From: Mycoplasmopsis maculosa | Lineage (GTDB): Bacteria > Bacillota_I > Bacilli_A > Mycoplasmatales > Metamycoplasmataceae | Direction: 5' to 3' | NCBI RefSeq assembly: GCF_900660665.1 | Contig: NZ_LR215037.1 | Location: forward strand, 496,001 to 560,000 | Length of the DNA: 64,000 nt | Part shown: one piece after another, positions 54,554 through 64,000 of the stretch | Position numbering within the stretch: the first letter of the stretch is position 1 | Layout: every line of letters begins with the position of its first letter | Notes under the pieces: model-generated | Told to the model about the DNA's origin: nothing | Databases searched by the model: none | What the model saw: the letters and a program-made list of their open reading frames with translations, nothing else | Made by a program: the position numbers and the translations under genes

Positions 54554-55465
54554 TTAATTGTTTAATAATTCATCAAAATTGTAATCTGCGATTTCAAATT
54601 CTTTTGGAATTTCTGCATACACTTTAACTAAATTGTTTGTAAATGGATGTTCAAATTCTAATTTGTATGCATGCAATCTTTGATTAAAATCATCAACAAA
54701 TTTACCATAAATTGGATCACCGTAAACAGGGTGTTTAATATATGATAGATGCACACGAATTTGATGAGTTCTTCCAGTTTCTAGTTCACATCTTACTAAA
54801 GAATAAGGCTTTTTATCAATATAAAATGTTTTTAATAGATGGACAATAGTTATAGAATCTTTACCGTCTCTATGAACTGTCATCGTTTTTCTATCTTGAG
54901 TACTTCTTGCTATAGGCAAATTAATTTTAGTAATTTTATTTTCAAGTATACCTTCAACAATAGCAATATAAGAACGCTTAATTTTGTGTTCTTTTAACAT
55001 ATCAGCTAATTTATTATGTGAATCATTGTTTTTAGCAATAATTAATAAACCACTTGTGTCCTTATCAATTCTATGAACTATACCAGGTCTTAATAAACCA
55101 TTATTATTTGAAAGTTGATTGAAATGATGTAAAAGCCCATTAACTAAAGTGTCATTGTAATGACCAGGTGCAGGATGAACTACTAAGTCACTTGGTTTGT
55201 TTAAAACTATTAAATCATTATCTTCATATCTAATATCAAGCGGCATATCTTTTGGCTCAATATCAATTTCCTTTTCTAATAGTTTTAAAATTGTTATAAC
55301 CATTCCTTCACGAACAATGTAATTAGGTTTTCTTACATATTTTTCATCATCTATATAAACAGCCTCTTGTTCAATAAGAGCTTTAGCATCATTTCTACTA
55401 ATTTCACTATTGTCGCTGATATATTTATCTATTCTTTCTTTGTATGTAACTTCTATTTTTAACAT
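54554..55465 (-). CDS. rluD: RluD-like 23S rRNA pseudouridine synthase
   Basis: 303 residues: N-terminal S4 domain (about residues 10-75, DKYISDNSEISRNDAK), then the RluA catalytic domain with VHRIDKDTSGLLIIAK (catalytic Asp) and GRTHQIRVHLSYIKHPVYGDPIYG. Length and S4 domain fit RluD, which acts in helix 69 of 23S rRNA. The assignment to RluD rather than another RluA paralogue is likely but not certain. Confidence 0.87.
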   Translation of the reverse strand: MLKIEVTYKERIDKYISDNSEISRNDAKALIEQEAVYIDDEKYVRKPNYIVREGMVITILKLLEKEIDIEPKDMPLDIRYEDNDLIVLNKPSDLVVHPAPGHYNDTLVNGLLHHFNQLSNNNGLLRPGIVHRIDKDTSGLLIIAKNNDSHNKLADMLKEHKIKRSYIAIVEGILENKITKINLPIARSTQDRKTMTVHRDGKDSITIVHLLKTFYIDKKPYSLVRCELETGRTHQIRVHLSYIKHPVYGDPIYGKFVDDFNQRLHAYKLEFEHPFTNNLVKVYAEIPKEFEIADYNFDELLNN

Positions 55466-55508
55466 AATTAAATATTATATATTTAAATTTAAATTATTTA
55501 TTTAAATA

Positions 55509-56174
55509 TTAGGCTCAAGGAGCAAAAATTATAAATGATGAAATAACATTAATAAATAATATTGCTAATAAAGGAAATTTAAATTTATATAAAATAGCAC
55601 TTGATATAATACCTGTTGGAACGAATATAAATAAGGCTATTTTTCTAAAACCACTAAAAAATAGTGCTTTTGAATTATTTTCATCTATTTTAAAATAATC
55701 ATTTATTGATTTGTTAAAAACAAAATAAGGAGCTATTATGCCTATTAATAATTGAATTACTAATGCTGCCATTATTGCACTAATAATTGGGTTCATTATA
55801 GCTAAAAGTTTTTTGCCATAAACACTATTTTTACTTTTTTGTGAAAGTTTCATAGCAAAATACATTATTAAAATCGGTACTAATATAAATGAAAGGTATG
55901 TTATAAACATAAAAATAAAGCCTCATCATTCTCCATTAGCAACATAATAGCCAGTTACAAATGCTAATTTAGTTGAAAAAACACCTGGAGTTGAGTTACT
56001 TAAAGTAAAAATATTAGATATGTCGTTTTCTGAAATATTTGTATTAAATAATGTATTTAAAAGTGACCAAAATTGTCTATAAATAGGCATAAATATTTGA
56101 CCACCACCGAAAACACTTAAACTAATTACTATCGTTAGTCCTATTGTGAATAAAAGTAATAAAAATAAAGTCAT
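55509..56174 (-). CDS. Chromate transporter half-protein, second subunit
   Basis: 221-residue ChrA-family half-transporter with about six helices. Family features: the FGGGQIFMPIY segment near residue 22 and a NSTPGVFSTKLAFVTGYY block (the PGP-like motif of ChrA). It ends at TAA through a TGA-Trp. The start shares one base with the preceding subunit's stop (TAATG), so the two are co-made. Whether it moves chromate or another anion is unknown. Confidence 0.85.
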
Positions 56175-56776
56175 TATTTTTTTACCTCTTTTTCTTTATT
56201 TAAGCATTTTTTAGCAAAATAAATTAATGAAAAAATTATAATTACCAAAATCATTATTCCAACAGGCATATTGTATGGAGCAGGAATAAATAAAGTAAAT
56301 AAAAAAGTTGTTAAAAATAATATAAATCACAAGGATATTTTTATTCCTTTTATACCTTTTTTATAGTAATTTAAAACAAAAATTATTAATGAACCTATAA
56401 TAGTTATCATAACCCCTACTTCTATTACATATAAATATTTTTTCTCAATATACTGAGAAAAATATATAAGTAAAAAAGCTAATAGAACATGCGGTATAAC
56501 AGCGAAAATAACTACTATTAGTCCTTTTCAAAAACCTAGCATTTTAAATGAAATATAACTTAAAGCTTCAATAACACTTGGCCCAGGCAACATATTTGTT
56601 ATTAAAACATTCTCTTCAAATTCCTTTTCAGATAATCATTTGTATTTATCTACACTATACCTTTTTAAAATCGGAAATAACGCATTTCCTCCACCAAATC
56701 CTATAAAGGTTGAAAGTATAATAAATCAAAATACTTTTCAAAAACTTACATCTTTTCTTACTCTTATTTCTGACAT
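56174..56776 (-). CDS. Chromate transporter half-protein, first subunit
   Basis: 200-residue ChrA-family half-protein. FIGFGGGNALFPILKRY (near residue 24) and NMLPGPSVIEALSYISFKMLG (around 60) are the duplicated-domain signatures. Two-gene (split) ChrA arrangements like this are known in Bacilli, where both halves are needed. The overlap with the next gene is 1 nt. Helices are interrupted by TGA-Trp codons. Confidence 0.85.
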
Positions 56777-56792
56777 AATATTTAAATTATAA

Positions 56793-56816
56793 AAAAAGTT
56801 AGTTTAAACTAGCTAA
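56793..56816 (-). terminator. Terminator after the Bax-inhibitor-like gene
   Basis: AGTTAGTTT/AAACTAGCT arms directly adjacent, followed on the minus strand by T7. Confidence 0.6.
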
Positions 56817-56821
56817 TTTTA

Positions 56822-57592
56822 TTAATTTTTTAATTCTATAAAAATTCTAAATAAGTAATAAATTAAATATATACAATCGTAAGCTATTTTAAAACCAAAA
56901 TAAATACTTAGTTTCATTATTTCTTTATTTGTATTTTTTGTATTCATTTGTTCATTAAAATATCTATTTGCATTTGAAATCATATAAATATCAATTAAAA
57001 GTATTAAACTATAAATAAAAACTGATAAAGTGACATAAAACATTTCAAATCATCTTGAAAAGACAAAGAAACCTACTATTGTTGAAATAAGCATTACTAT
57101 AGCCATAATAATTAGCAATATATAAACAGGCTTAATTTTTATTTTATTGTAATAAGAAAGAAAACCAAAAAGTATGAATAATAACATTGGTATACTTATT
57201 GAATAAAGTAAATATTCTACTGTTTTATTAGCTACTGTAAAAAGAATAATTAAGCTAACTACTGCAAAACCTAAGAACATCATTCCAAATGTAACAAAAA
57301 CTAATTGAACATAGAAATTCATTCTTCAACCAAAAAATAATTCTATAAATAAAGAAATTACCCCTAAAATTCCAAATGTTAGCATTACTGCTATACCAGC
57401 TGTTCCTATTGTATCAGTTTTCCAACTTATTGCATAAGTTGTTATAATGCCAGTTAAAAATGCAATAAACATACTATATCCAAATCATATAAATGCACTT
57501 GCTAAAAGTTTATTTTTAGAAACCTTTTGTTCTTCAGTATAAGTTTTTGGCTTTCAAAAACTTAATTTTTCATTATTGTTTTGTGTAATCAT
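56822..57592 (-). CDS. Bax inhibitor-1/YccA-like seven-helix membrane protein
   Basis: 256 residues, starting MITQNNNEKLSFW with a soluble N-terminal stretch of about 30. Seven hydrophobic helices follow, the sixth with MISNANRYF and the last with IAYDCIYLIYYLFRIF, similar in shape to the conserved D-containing last helix of the Bax inhibitor-1 (UPF0005) family. Members are calcium-leak channels. Several TGA-Trp split the frame. The family match rests on topology and a short motif. Confidence 0.6.
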
Positions 57593-57652
57593 AATAATTA
57601 AATTTTATTACATTATTTTAAAAAATAAAAAAATCACCCTTTAAGGATGATA

Positions 57653-57727
57653 TGGTTGCCCCAGTTAGATTCGAACTAACGCATGACGGAACCAAAACCC
57701 GTTGCCTTACCGCTTGGCTATGGGGCA
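57653..57727 (-). tRNA. tRNA-Gln (anticodon TTG)
   Basis: On the minus strand acceptor TGCCCCA/TGGGGCA, loop TTTTGGT giving TTG, T arm GTTCGAATC, discriminator A and encoded CCA. It is the substrate of the GatCAB route at 17538-20585, as no GlnRS is needed. Confidence 0.95.
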
Positions 57728-57735
57728 ATAAAAAA

Positions 57736-57819
57736 TGGTGGAGGGGGAGGGATTCGAACCCCCGAACCGTTAGGAAGTGGGTTACAGCCACCCGCGTTTG
57801 GCCGCTTCGCTACCCCTCC
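57736..57819 (-). tRNA. tRNA-Tyr (anticodon GTA)
   Basis: Eighty-four bases including CCA and a long variable arm, as expected for tRNA-Tyr in bacteria. Anticodon loop CTGTAAC gives GTA; acceptor GGAGGGG/CCCCTCC. It is just upstream of tRNA-Gln on the same strand (9 nt apart), so they share one transcript. Confidence 0.95.
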
Positions 57820-57850
57820 AAACCGAGATATTTTCTTAAATATCACTATT

Positions 57851-57856
57851 ATTATA
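57851..57856 (-). promoter_or_regulatory. -10 box of the tRNA-Tyr/tRNA-Gln pair
   Basis: TATAAT on the minus strand, 31 nt before the tRNA-Tyr 5' end. The two overlapping orientations of TATAAT here mean it could also fire on the plus strand. Confidence 0.5.
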
Positions 57857-57955
57857 ATTAAAAAAGTTTAAAACAAAAACATTTTTTTATTTTTTAATAA
57901 AATTTTTAAAAATATAAAATTTTATATGCTTTATTTTTGTTATTAATCAATATGT

Positions 57956-57997
57956 TATAATTATTTTAGTTAAGTCTTCCCGGGCTTAGCTTTTTTA
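57956..57997 (+). promoter_or_regulatory. Orphan -10 box and terminator at the trailer end of the array
   Basis: TATAAT (57956-57961) followed at 57971 by TAAGTC/GGCTTA with a T6 run. No plus-strand gene explains it. It lies 15 bp before the last CRISPR repeat, on the leader-distal side. Confidence 0.4.
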
Positions 57998-58012
57998 TTG
58001 CCTGTTTATCTC

Positions 58013-59107
58013 GTTTTATCTTACACAAGAATTGTACTAACTTAAAATTGTTTGGAATTTCTGTTTTAGTTGCTAATCGTTTTATCTTACACAAGAATTG
58101 TACTAACTTAAAATGTGACCGTCATAATCATCTATTAAATTAAAGTTTTATCTTACACAAGAATTGTACTAACTTGAAATCAATTTATAAAAAAGGTATA
58201 GACTATCTTGGTTTTATCTTACACAAGAATTGTACTAACTTAAAATATGTAAGTTTATTTTGTTTTTGTTCTAATAGTTTTATCTTACACAAGAATTGTA
58301 CTAACTTAAAATAAGGAAGATGATATTACGAATGTGCAGTTAGTTTTATCTTACACAAGAATTGTACTAACTTAAAATTTGCTCCTGTCCCTTTAATATC
58401 AGAAAAAGGTTTTATCTTACACAAGAATTGTACTAACTTAAAATCTAATCAAAATGTAGATCCGGTCACCATTAGTTTTATCTTACACAAGAATTGTACT
58501 AACTTAAAATTATGGTATTTGCCGTCAAAGCTTAAATATTGTTTTATCTTACACAAGAATTGTACTAACTTAAAATCTTTATTTAAAAATGGAAAAATAG
58601 CAATTTTGTTTTATCTTACACAAGAATTGTACTAACTTAAAATTAGTGTAAATTTTGTATACTTTTAGCTATAGTTTTATCTTACACAAGAATTGTACTA
58701 ACTTAAAATCGTCGTCTTTACTTCATTTTTGTAAAACTTGTTTTATCTTACACAAGAATTGTACTAACTTAAAATCCTTTTCCTTCATCCTCTAAATTAA
58801 AATAAGTTTTATCTTACACAAGAATTGTACTAACTTAAAATGTCCTCTTATAGTTAAATTTGACGACTCACGTTTTATCTTACACAAGAATTGTACTAAC
58901 TTAAAATTTCTATTAATTGAAGCGTTTATAAGCTCTAAGTTTTATCTTACACAAGAATTGTACTAACTTAAAATTCATTCTCCCAAAACTTTTACTTACT
59001 CCTTTGTTTTATCTTACACAAGAATTGTACTAACTTAAAATTTAGATTTTTAGATAAGGTTTCACTTGATTGTTTTATCTTACACAAGAATTGTACTAAC
59101 TTAAAAT
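58013..59107 (-). CRISPR. CRISPR array, 17 repeats and 16 spacers
   Basis: Seventeen 36-nt repeats. On the minus strand each begins ATTTTAAGTTAG and ends AAGATAAAAC. Sixteen are identical; the repeat at 58145-58180 has one base changed. Spacers are 30 nt except three of 31. Polarity: the tracrRNA anti-repeat is on the plus strand, so crRNAs are made from the minus strand, in the same direction as the cas genes, with the leader-proximal end at 59107. The repeat resembles that of M. gallisepticum type II-A arrays. Only 5 nt separate the first repeat from the csn2 stop. Repeat starts are 66 or 67 nt apart throughout. Confidence 0.98.
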
Positions 59108-59112
59108 GTCAT

Positions 59113-59856
59113 TTACAAGAAAAAAGTTGATTTTAATTCAAAAAATAGCTTTTTATTTGAAATTATGTCTATTTTTTTCATATTTTTTTCAATTTTTATT
59201 TCATTTAATATTGATTCAATTTGTTCCAAAAAAGTTATATTAACAAAATTATTTTTTGAGTAAAAACTTAATAATATTATTTCATTTATACTACTTAGAT
59301 ATTTCTGACTATTGTTAGTTAATACAATAAAATTAAATTTATTAATATATTTAAGCATAAATTTTATTGATATTCATTCAACATCATTAATAATAAATGT
59401 AAGCTTTTCTTTTGAATCATAATTTTTTAAGTAATTTTCAAAAACTAGTAAATTTAAATAAATATCTTCGTCTAAACTAAAAATATTTTTTATTAATTTA
59501 TTATTATCCAATGATAATGAAATAATATTTTCATCAAATTTTTTATTAATATTTTTAATAATATTATTTAACTTTTCTATATTAAATATAGATAAATCTT
59601 TTGAAAAATAATTTTGAATCGACTTAAAAAGTATGTTTTTGCTAGTAAAATTAAGTAAATCAGAAACCTTAGTTAAATTATCTATTAATAAATAATTTTC
59701 ACTATTAATATACTCTCCATTTATTTTAATAAAGGATTTATCATTTCCCTTTTCAAATTCAAAGCATTTTTTTAAAAACAAATTTGTGTTTTCTATATCT
59801 ATAATCCGTATTCCGTTATAGTTTTCATCAATGATTTCATCAAATATTTTTAACAT
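59113..59856 (-). CDS. csn2: Csn2-like adaptation protein
   Basis: 247 residues in the fourth cas position of a type II-A operon. Csn2 forms a tetrameric ring around DNA ends and helps Cas1-Cas2 insert spacers. Sequence similarity is low, as usual for this family; visible are Ile/Asn/Lys-rich helices and a core LTFIINDVEWISIKF. It starts with MLKIFDEI, overlapping the cas2 stop by one base (TAATG). A TGA-Trp (residue 162) splits the frame. The call rests on gene order, size and coupling more than on motifs. Confidence 0.75.
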
Positions 59857-60164
59857 TATATTTCTATAAACCTTTCTCTATTATTGTATTTTTCGTTTAA
59901 AGATTTTTCACCATTAAGCAATTCTATATTTTGATATTGCTTTTCAGTTAACATCATTATTCTTACATTTGATTCCCTTGGTATAACACTAATAATTTTT
60001 TCTTTCTCTTTTTTATAAAATGTATGTGCTTCTAATCTTTTAGAATATATTGAATATTGAATCATTGTATACCCTAACCTAAATAATTCTTTTCTAAAAG
60101 TGTTATATTTTTTAACTTTTTCTTCATTATCCATAGAAATATCATACATAATGATAATTCTCAT
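59856..60164 (-). CDS. cas2: CRISPR adaptation endoribonuclease-like Cas2
   Basis: 102 residues from the start MRIIIMYDISM, chosen because AAAGGA lies about 8 nt upstream and the protein then begins in the family's first strand with its Asp (residue 8). The later region VRIMMLTEKQYQ is typical of subtype II Cas2. It forms the Cas1-Cas2 integrase. The stop overlaps csn2 by one base. Confidence 0.92.
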   Translation of the reverse strand: MRIIIMYDISMDNEEKVKKYNTFRKELFRLGYTMIQYSIYSKRLEAHTFYKKEKEKIISVIPRESNVRIMMLTEKQYQNIELLNGEKSLNEKYNNRERFIEI

Positions 60165-60168
60165 AAAT

Positions 60169-61053
60169 CTATCCTTTAATTCTTTCAAAATATAATTCCT
60201 TTTCAAAATTATTTTTTACTAATATTTCTTCAACAAATAAATCAATATATTTTGAAACTTTTACATTTTCGTTTTTAAAAAATATAAATTCTTCAAAAAT
60301 ATCGAAAATTACTTTTTTATAGTCTTTAAAAGATAATAATTCATTGCTTTTTATATACTTGTATAAATGCAAATCAATTAAACATCTAAAAGGTTCAATT
60401 ATATCTGTTGCTAATGCAAAATTATTACTATAACTTTTATGAAACAGACCTAAACGAACATCAAAACCTTTATTGCAAAGAGATCTTACTATATAGCTTA
60501 ATAAAATTGAGTAACCATAATTTAAATATCTATTTATAAAGTTTTCTTCATCGCTTCTTTTAAATTTTTCACCAAATAATAACTTAAAATAAAGTTTTGC
60601 TACATGAGCTTCTGCATTAGAAAAATCTAACCCTACAATAGAGTTAGAATAATTGATTATTTTATCTTCATTTTCCTTATTTAATAGTTTTAAAGTTTTT
60701 AATATTTTTAAAGAATTAAAAATTTTGGTTTTTACAATTAATTGTCAAGCTTTTGTTTTAAAATCTAAATTTCAAGTTATTTGATTTTGTAAATTTTTAA
60801 CACTATAATATTTATGATATGGAATAAGCAAAGCATTGGGTAAATGTTTTTCATCACAAATTATAATATTAACTCCATTATCAACTAATTTATTAATTAA
60901 AGCAATACTTATAGTTAAATGAGTATTTTCTATTATTAATGTTTCTATATCTTTAGTAGGAATCATAATTTTTACACCATTTTTTGTAAAAATTAAATTA
61001 TTAAGAAATAAATGTATGTAAGATGTTTCAGTAACGTCAATTATTTTCTTCAT
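60169..61053 (-). CDS. cas1: CRISPR integrase Cas1
   Basis: 294 residues of the II-type Cas1. The active site is visible: E in LDFSNAEAHVAKLYF (about residue 145), H in GLFHKSYSNN, and D/E in ATDIIEPFR. The start MKKIIDVTE has GAGAGGA just upstream; a longer frame to 61110 has no ribosome site. It lies 4 nt before cas2. A TGA-Trp near residue 94 divides it in the standard code. Its upstream leader overlaps the tracrRNA promoter on the other strand. Confidence 0.94.
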
Positions 61054-61071
61054 ATTCCTCTCAGTTTGATT

Positions 61072-61077
61072 TATAAT
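61072..61077 (+). promoter_or_regulatory. -10 box of the tracrRNA
   Basis: Perfect TATAAT on the plus strand, placing the start near 61084, at the beginning of the anti-repeat region. Confidence 0.7.
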
Positions 61078-61083
61078 AAAAGA

Positions 61084-61179
61084 GTACAACTTAAATTTTA
61101 TCTTACACAAGAATTGTACAACTTAAAACAAAGCGCAACTTATAGTTGCGGCTGTACTCGCCCGCATAGCGGGTTTTTT
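61084..61179 (+). ncRNA. tracrRNA of the type II-A system
   Basis: About 96 nt on the plus strand, between cas9 and cas1. Positions 61096-61129 (TTTTATCTTACACAAG onward) match the array repeat on the same strand in 33 of 36 positions, lacking one T after GTAC, so the RNA pairs with the crRNA repeat almost end to end. After it come the nexus-like CAAAGC, a hairpin GCAAC/GTTGC (61135-61149), and the terminator CCCGC/GCGGG (61161-61173) with T6. The layout follows the S. pyogenes tracrRNA. Confidence 0.9.
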
Positions 61180-61180
61180 C

Positions 61181-64000
61181 TTATTTTTTGTAAATATTAC
61201 CTAATATATCAATTTCTAACGGGATATAATTATCGATCAAAACATTAACTGAAGGCATATTTCTATAATTTGAATTTTCTTTATTTTTATCTATTCTATT
61301 CAATTCAATTCTTTGAGCATTAGAACCTGTTACATATCAAATTGTTTCATCGTTTTTTCTTTGAAAAATAGATCCTTTTTTCAAAATCATTACAGGTTTT
61401 GAATCTAAACTAATATTATTTTTTATTTTTATTTTATTTAATTTTTCTTTTATTAATTTGTCTTCATTAATAAAATTAACTTTTTCTTTTTTAAATTTAT
61501 ATATCTCTGGATTAACTCGAATTATTGAATATTTATTCTTATTATTTTTGTAAACTAAAACCGAAATCCAATTCATATTTTCATTAAAGGATTTATTATT
61601 TTGTTTTTTATTTAAAAATATAGTTTCAACTTTGCTATCTATATATTTAAGATTTTTAACAACTGAATAACTTGTTTTTTCATTGTTATGAATTAATAAA
61701 ACTTTTTTTGCTTGCAATAATTTATCTATGAAATCACCGTTAAATATTTTTTTCTCTTTTAAATCTTTCATATACTCTTCAAAAGGTGATTTTTTTTCTT
61801 TAAAGTTTAAAAATATTTCATTTAATTTATTGTATTCTTTAATACTATGTTTATAAATTAATAAATCACTTTTTTTATTAGGGTCGATTCCGAAGAAATT
61901 TTTAAAAGGTTGTGTTTCTTTAGCGCTATTTTTAGCTCTCTCATCTTTTTTTATTAAATTAAATTTAGCAATTTTATAATTAATATTTTCTAACGATAAT
62001 AAACCATATAATTTTTGGTTAAATAACTCTTTATTATTGTTTGTAACGGGTTTTCTAGAAAATGCAATTTCATTATATTTATTTGTTATTTTTTCATCAC
62101 AAATATTAACTATTTCATTTATTTTAGCTAATTTAACTGCTTCCTTTGAGTTTTTAAAATCGTCAAATTTTAAAATTTCTCCTGTCAGCCTATCAACAAG
62201 TGAAGTTTCCCCGTTATCATCAAATAATTCATAATGTAAACTATCTATTTTTAAATTTTTAAGAGAAGATTTAGAATTGTTTAAATATAAACCTATAATT
62301 GATGCATCAATAGCATGATGACTATAAATATTTCTATCTTTTATGTATCAATCATAATATGATTTATTTTTTAATAGCTTTTTAGCATTTTTTCTAATAT
62401 AACTAGTAATTTGTCCATTTATAGCAGAAACATTAAAACAATTATTATTAGCTAATGAATAGTCTTTTAAATAATTTATAAATAGCTTTGTAACATATCT
62501 TGTATCATTTAAATTTCTACTTATAAATTCTTTTTGTTTTGTTGAAGATAAATCTTCCAATAATAAATTATCTAACTTATCTTTAAGTTCTTTTTTGCTT
62601 GTAAATGGGAAAGTATTTTTAGTTAGTCTTTTTTCATTAAAAATATCTTTACATTTTTGAATATATTTATTAAATCATTCTGAATTTCTTTTAACAAATG
62701 TATATGCTAATTCATTACTTTTTAAACTATTATTTTTTGATTTTGTAATAACTTTATTTGATCTACTATTATTTAATGATTGTGAATATGGAATTATATG
62801 GTCAATTTCAGTATAACTAGGATTATTTATTATTTGATAAACATCTAATTCTTCACCATCATATATATCAATATGATCTTGTTGTTCTCATAAAATCAAT
62901 TTTTCTAAAGTATTATTTTTATAGATTTCTTCTTTAATATTTTTATCTTCTAATAATTTCAATAATCATTTTTCTTTATCATTTGTAAAGTTTTCCAACA
63001 TAGAATTAACATAATCTTTATAACTTTTAGAATTATTTTCTCTTGCCATTTCAACATAAATGTTTTTAATTTCTCATTCATTTGAATATAATTTTTTAAT
63101 TTTATTAAAAACTTTAATAGCTTCAATCATAGGGTTTTTAACATCTGAGGGTAAGGCAAAATTATTAATACTTTTTTCATTTATGTATTTAGTTTGTTTA
63201 AAACTATTTTTCAAAGCAATAGTTTTATCTCTTATTTTGTCAAATTTAATTTTTATACTATTATCAGAAGTTTTTAACATATTATCTATAAACATTTTTA
63301 ATGCTTTTTTAGAATAAGAACCAACTTTACTCAACATGAGTTTTTTTGAATTTGCTAAAATATTTATAAAGTCATCATTAAAATATTGACCAAATATTTT
63401 GCTTTCTTTTAAAATAGATTTTAAAATAATAATTCTTTTTTCAATATTTTGTTCATTATACAAGCAACTAATGATATTGTCTAATTCGTTTATAAATAGA
63501 TCTAAACTTTCAAAAGAAATAAAATTGCTAATATTTGGCATTGTTTCTTTAATGTATTTAATTAAAGTAAATAAATTTTCCAAGTTATAAATAGACTCGT
63601 AATTAAATTTTCCGCCATCCATAATTTGTAAATTATTTTTATCTAAATATAAATTAATTGATTTATTTAAAACTTTATTTTTATTTAATTCTAAACTTAT
63701 AGTAGGATATTTAATTTTGCTTTCTCACATTTTTGAAAATATTAAATTTAACAATTCTATTTTAGATTCATTGTCAATTTTTCAATCTTTTATATGATTA
63801 AAGCGTAAATTATTAATGTTTTCAAGTAATGAAAAAATTTCATATCTTATTGAATGAGATAAATCTGCTTTTTCTTCAGGAAAAATTTCACATTTTTTAG
63901 TAGTTATATCTCAAAGATTTTCACCAATTTTTTCAACAATGCCATCTTTATTTTTTCTATATAGACCATATTGTGTAGGGCTGTTTTCGCTTCCTGGACC
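61181..64000 (-). CDS. cas9: Cas9 effector nuclease, N-terminus beyond window
   Basis: 939 C-terminal residues of Cas9, the RNA-guided DNA nuclease. From the edge inward: the end of RuvC-I and the REC lobe (GPGSENSPTQYG is read first), RuvC-II IYVEMAREN, the HNH motif EIDHIIPYSQSLNNSRSNK with catalytic His (near 62800), RuvC-III HHAIDASII (near 62310), and the Lys-rich PAM-interacting domain up to TAA at 61181. Nuclease residues of HNH and RuvC-II/III are intact. The TAA is 2 bp beyond the T-run of the tracrRNA terminator. The frame is open to base 64000. Confidence 0.95.

Noticed and set aside
57830-58012. Plus-strand leader for the CRISPR array
   Set aside because: A TATAAT is present here, but the tracrRNA anti-repeat has the same sequence as the plus-strand repeat, so functional crRNAs must come from the minus strand.

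Overview
The window is from a mollicute, a Mycoplasma-type organism. Base composition is very AT-rich, no cell-wall or lipid A genes are seen, and UGA must be read as tryptophan. Almost every conserved protein (HprK, Lgt, NusA, InfB, LysS, PepA, ClpB, Cas1, Cas9) is unbroken only when TGA is sense. Gene boundaries below use that code, so many genes are longer than the standard code would show, and several overlap by 1 to 29 nt. The gene set (Lgt, ClpB and DnaJ under CIRCE, RNase J, a MAGa7180-like nuclease, a type II-A CRISPR system whose repeat resembles the M. gallisepticum kind) suggests the hominis/synoviae side of the mycoplasmas. The species cannot be fixed from the sequence alone.

Layout. 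1-4507 (minus): trmL, a TrmH-like rRNA/tRNA methylase, a DivIVA-like mini-protein, rbgA, a membrane protein, hprK and lgt. 4680-5587 (plus): a small conserved protein and trmB. 5628-7600 (minus): rplK-rplA with a probable L1-binding leader, and a thermonuclease lipoprotein. 7831-10824: tig and lysS. 10962-16701 (plus): a YqaJ-like nuclease, a DUF2779/DnaQ-like protein, tex and tpx. 16741-25318 (minus): a nitroreductase, gatCAB, a pseudouridine synthase, scpAB, plsC, acpS, and small membrane proteins. 25427-27610 (plus): clpB. 27664-33945 (minus): the rimP-nusA-ylxR-infB-apt-ECF S-cdsA operon. 34264-36319: an S66 peptidase, rpsT and ppa.

36464-40406 is a complete type III restriction-modification system with a (GA)9 tract inside mod, in frame (ON). 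tdk, pepA, an ECF S component, dps, tRNA-Lys and RNase J follow. At 46628-48984 lies a second restriction-modification system: a cytosine-C5 methyltransferase broken out of frame at a (GA)7 tract (OFF), and an intact HNH restriction endonuclease starting 1 nt after the methylase stop. Then come dnaJ (CIRCE), tRNA-Thr, a large membrane protein with LemA, rnhB, a membrane protein, rluD, a split chromate transporter, a Bax-inhibitor-1-like protein, and tRNA-Gln and tRNA-Tyr.

57820-64000 is a type II-A CRISPR-Cas locus on the minus strand: cas9 (3' part only in the window), cas1, cas2, csn2 and a 17-repeat/16-spacer array. A tracrRNA is encoded on the plus strand and exactly fills the cas9-cas1 gap.

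The strongest themes are layered defence (one CRISPR system, two phase-variable restriction-modification systems, a nuclease pair) and phase switching by GA dinucleotide tracts in two unrelated methyltransferases, currently in opposite states. No insertion sequence, prophage or rRNA operon was recognised.
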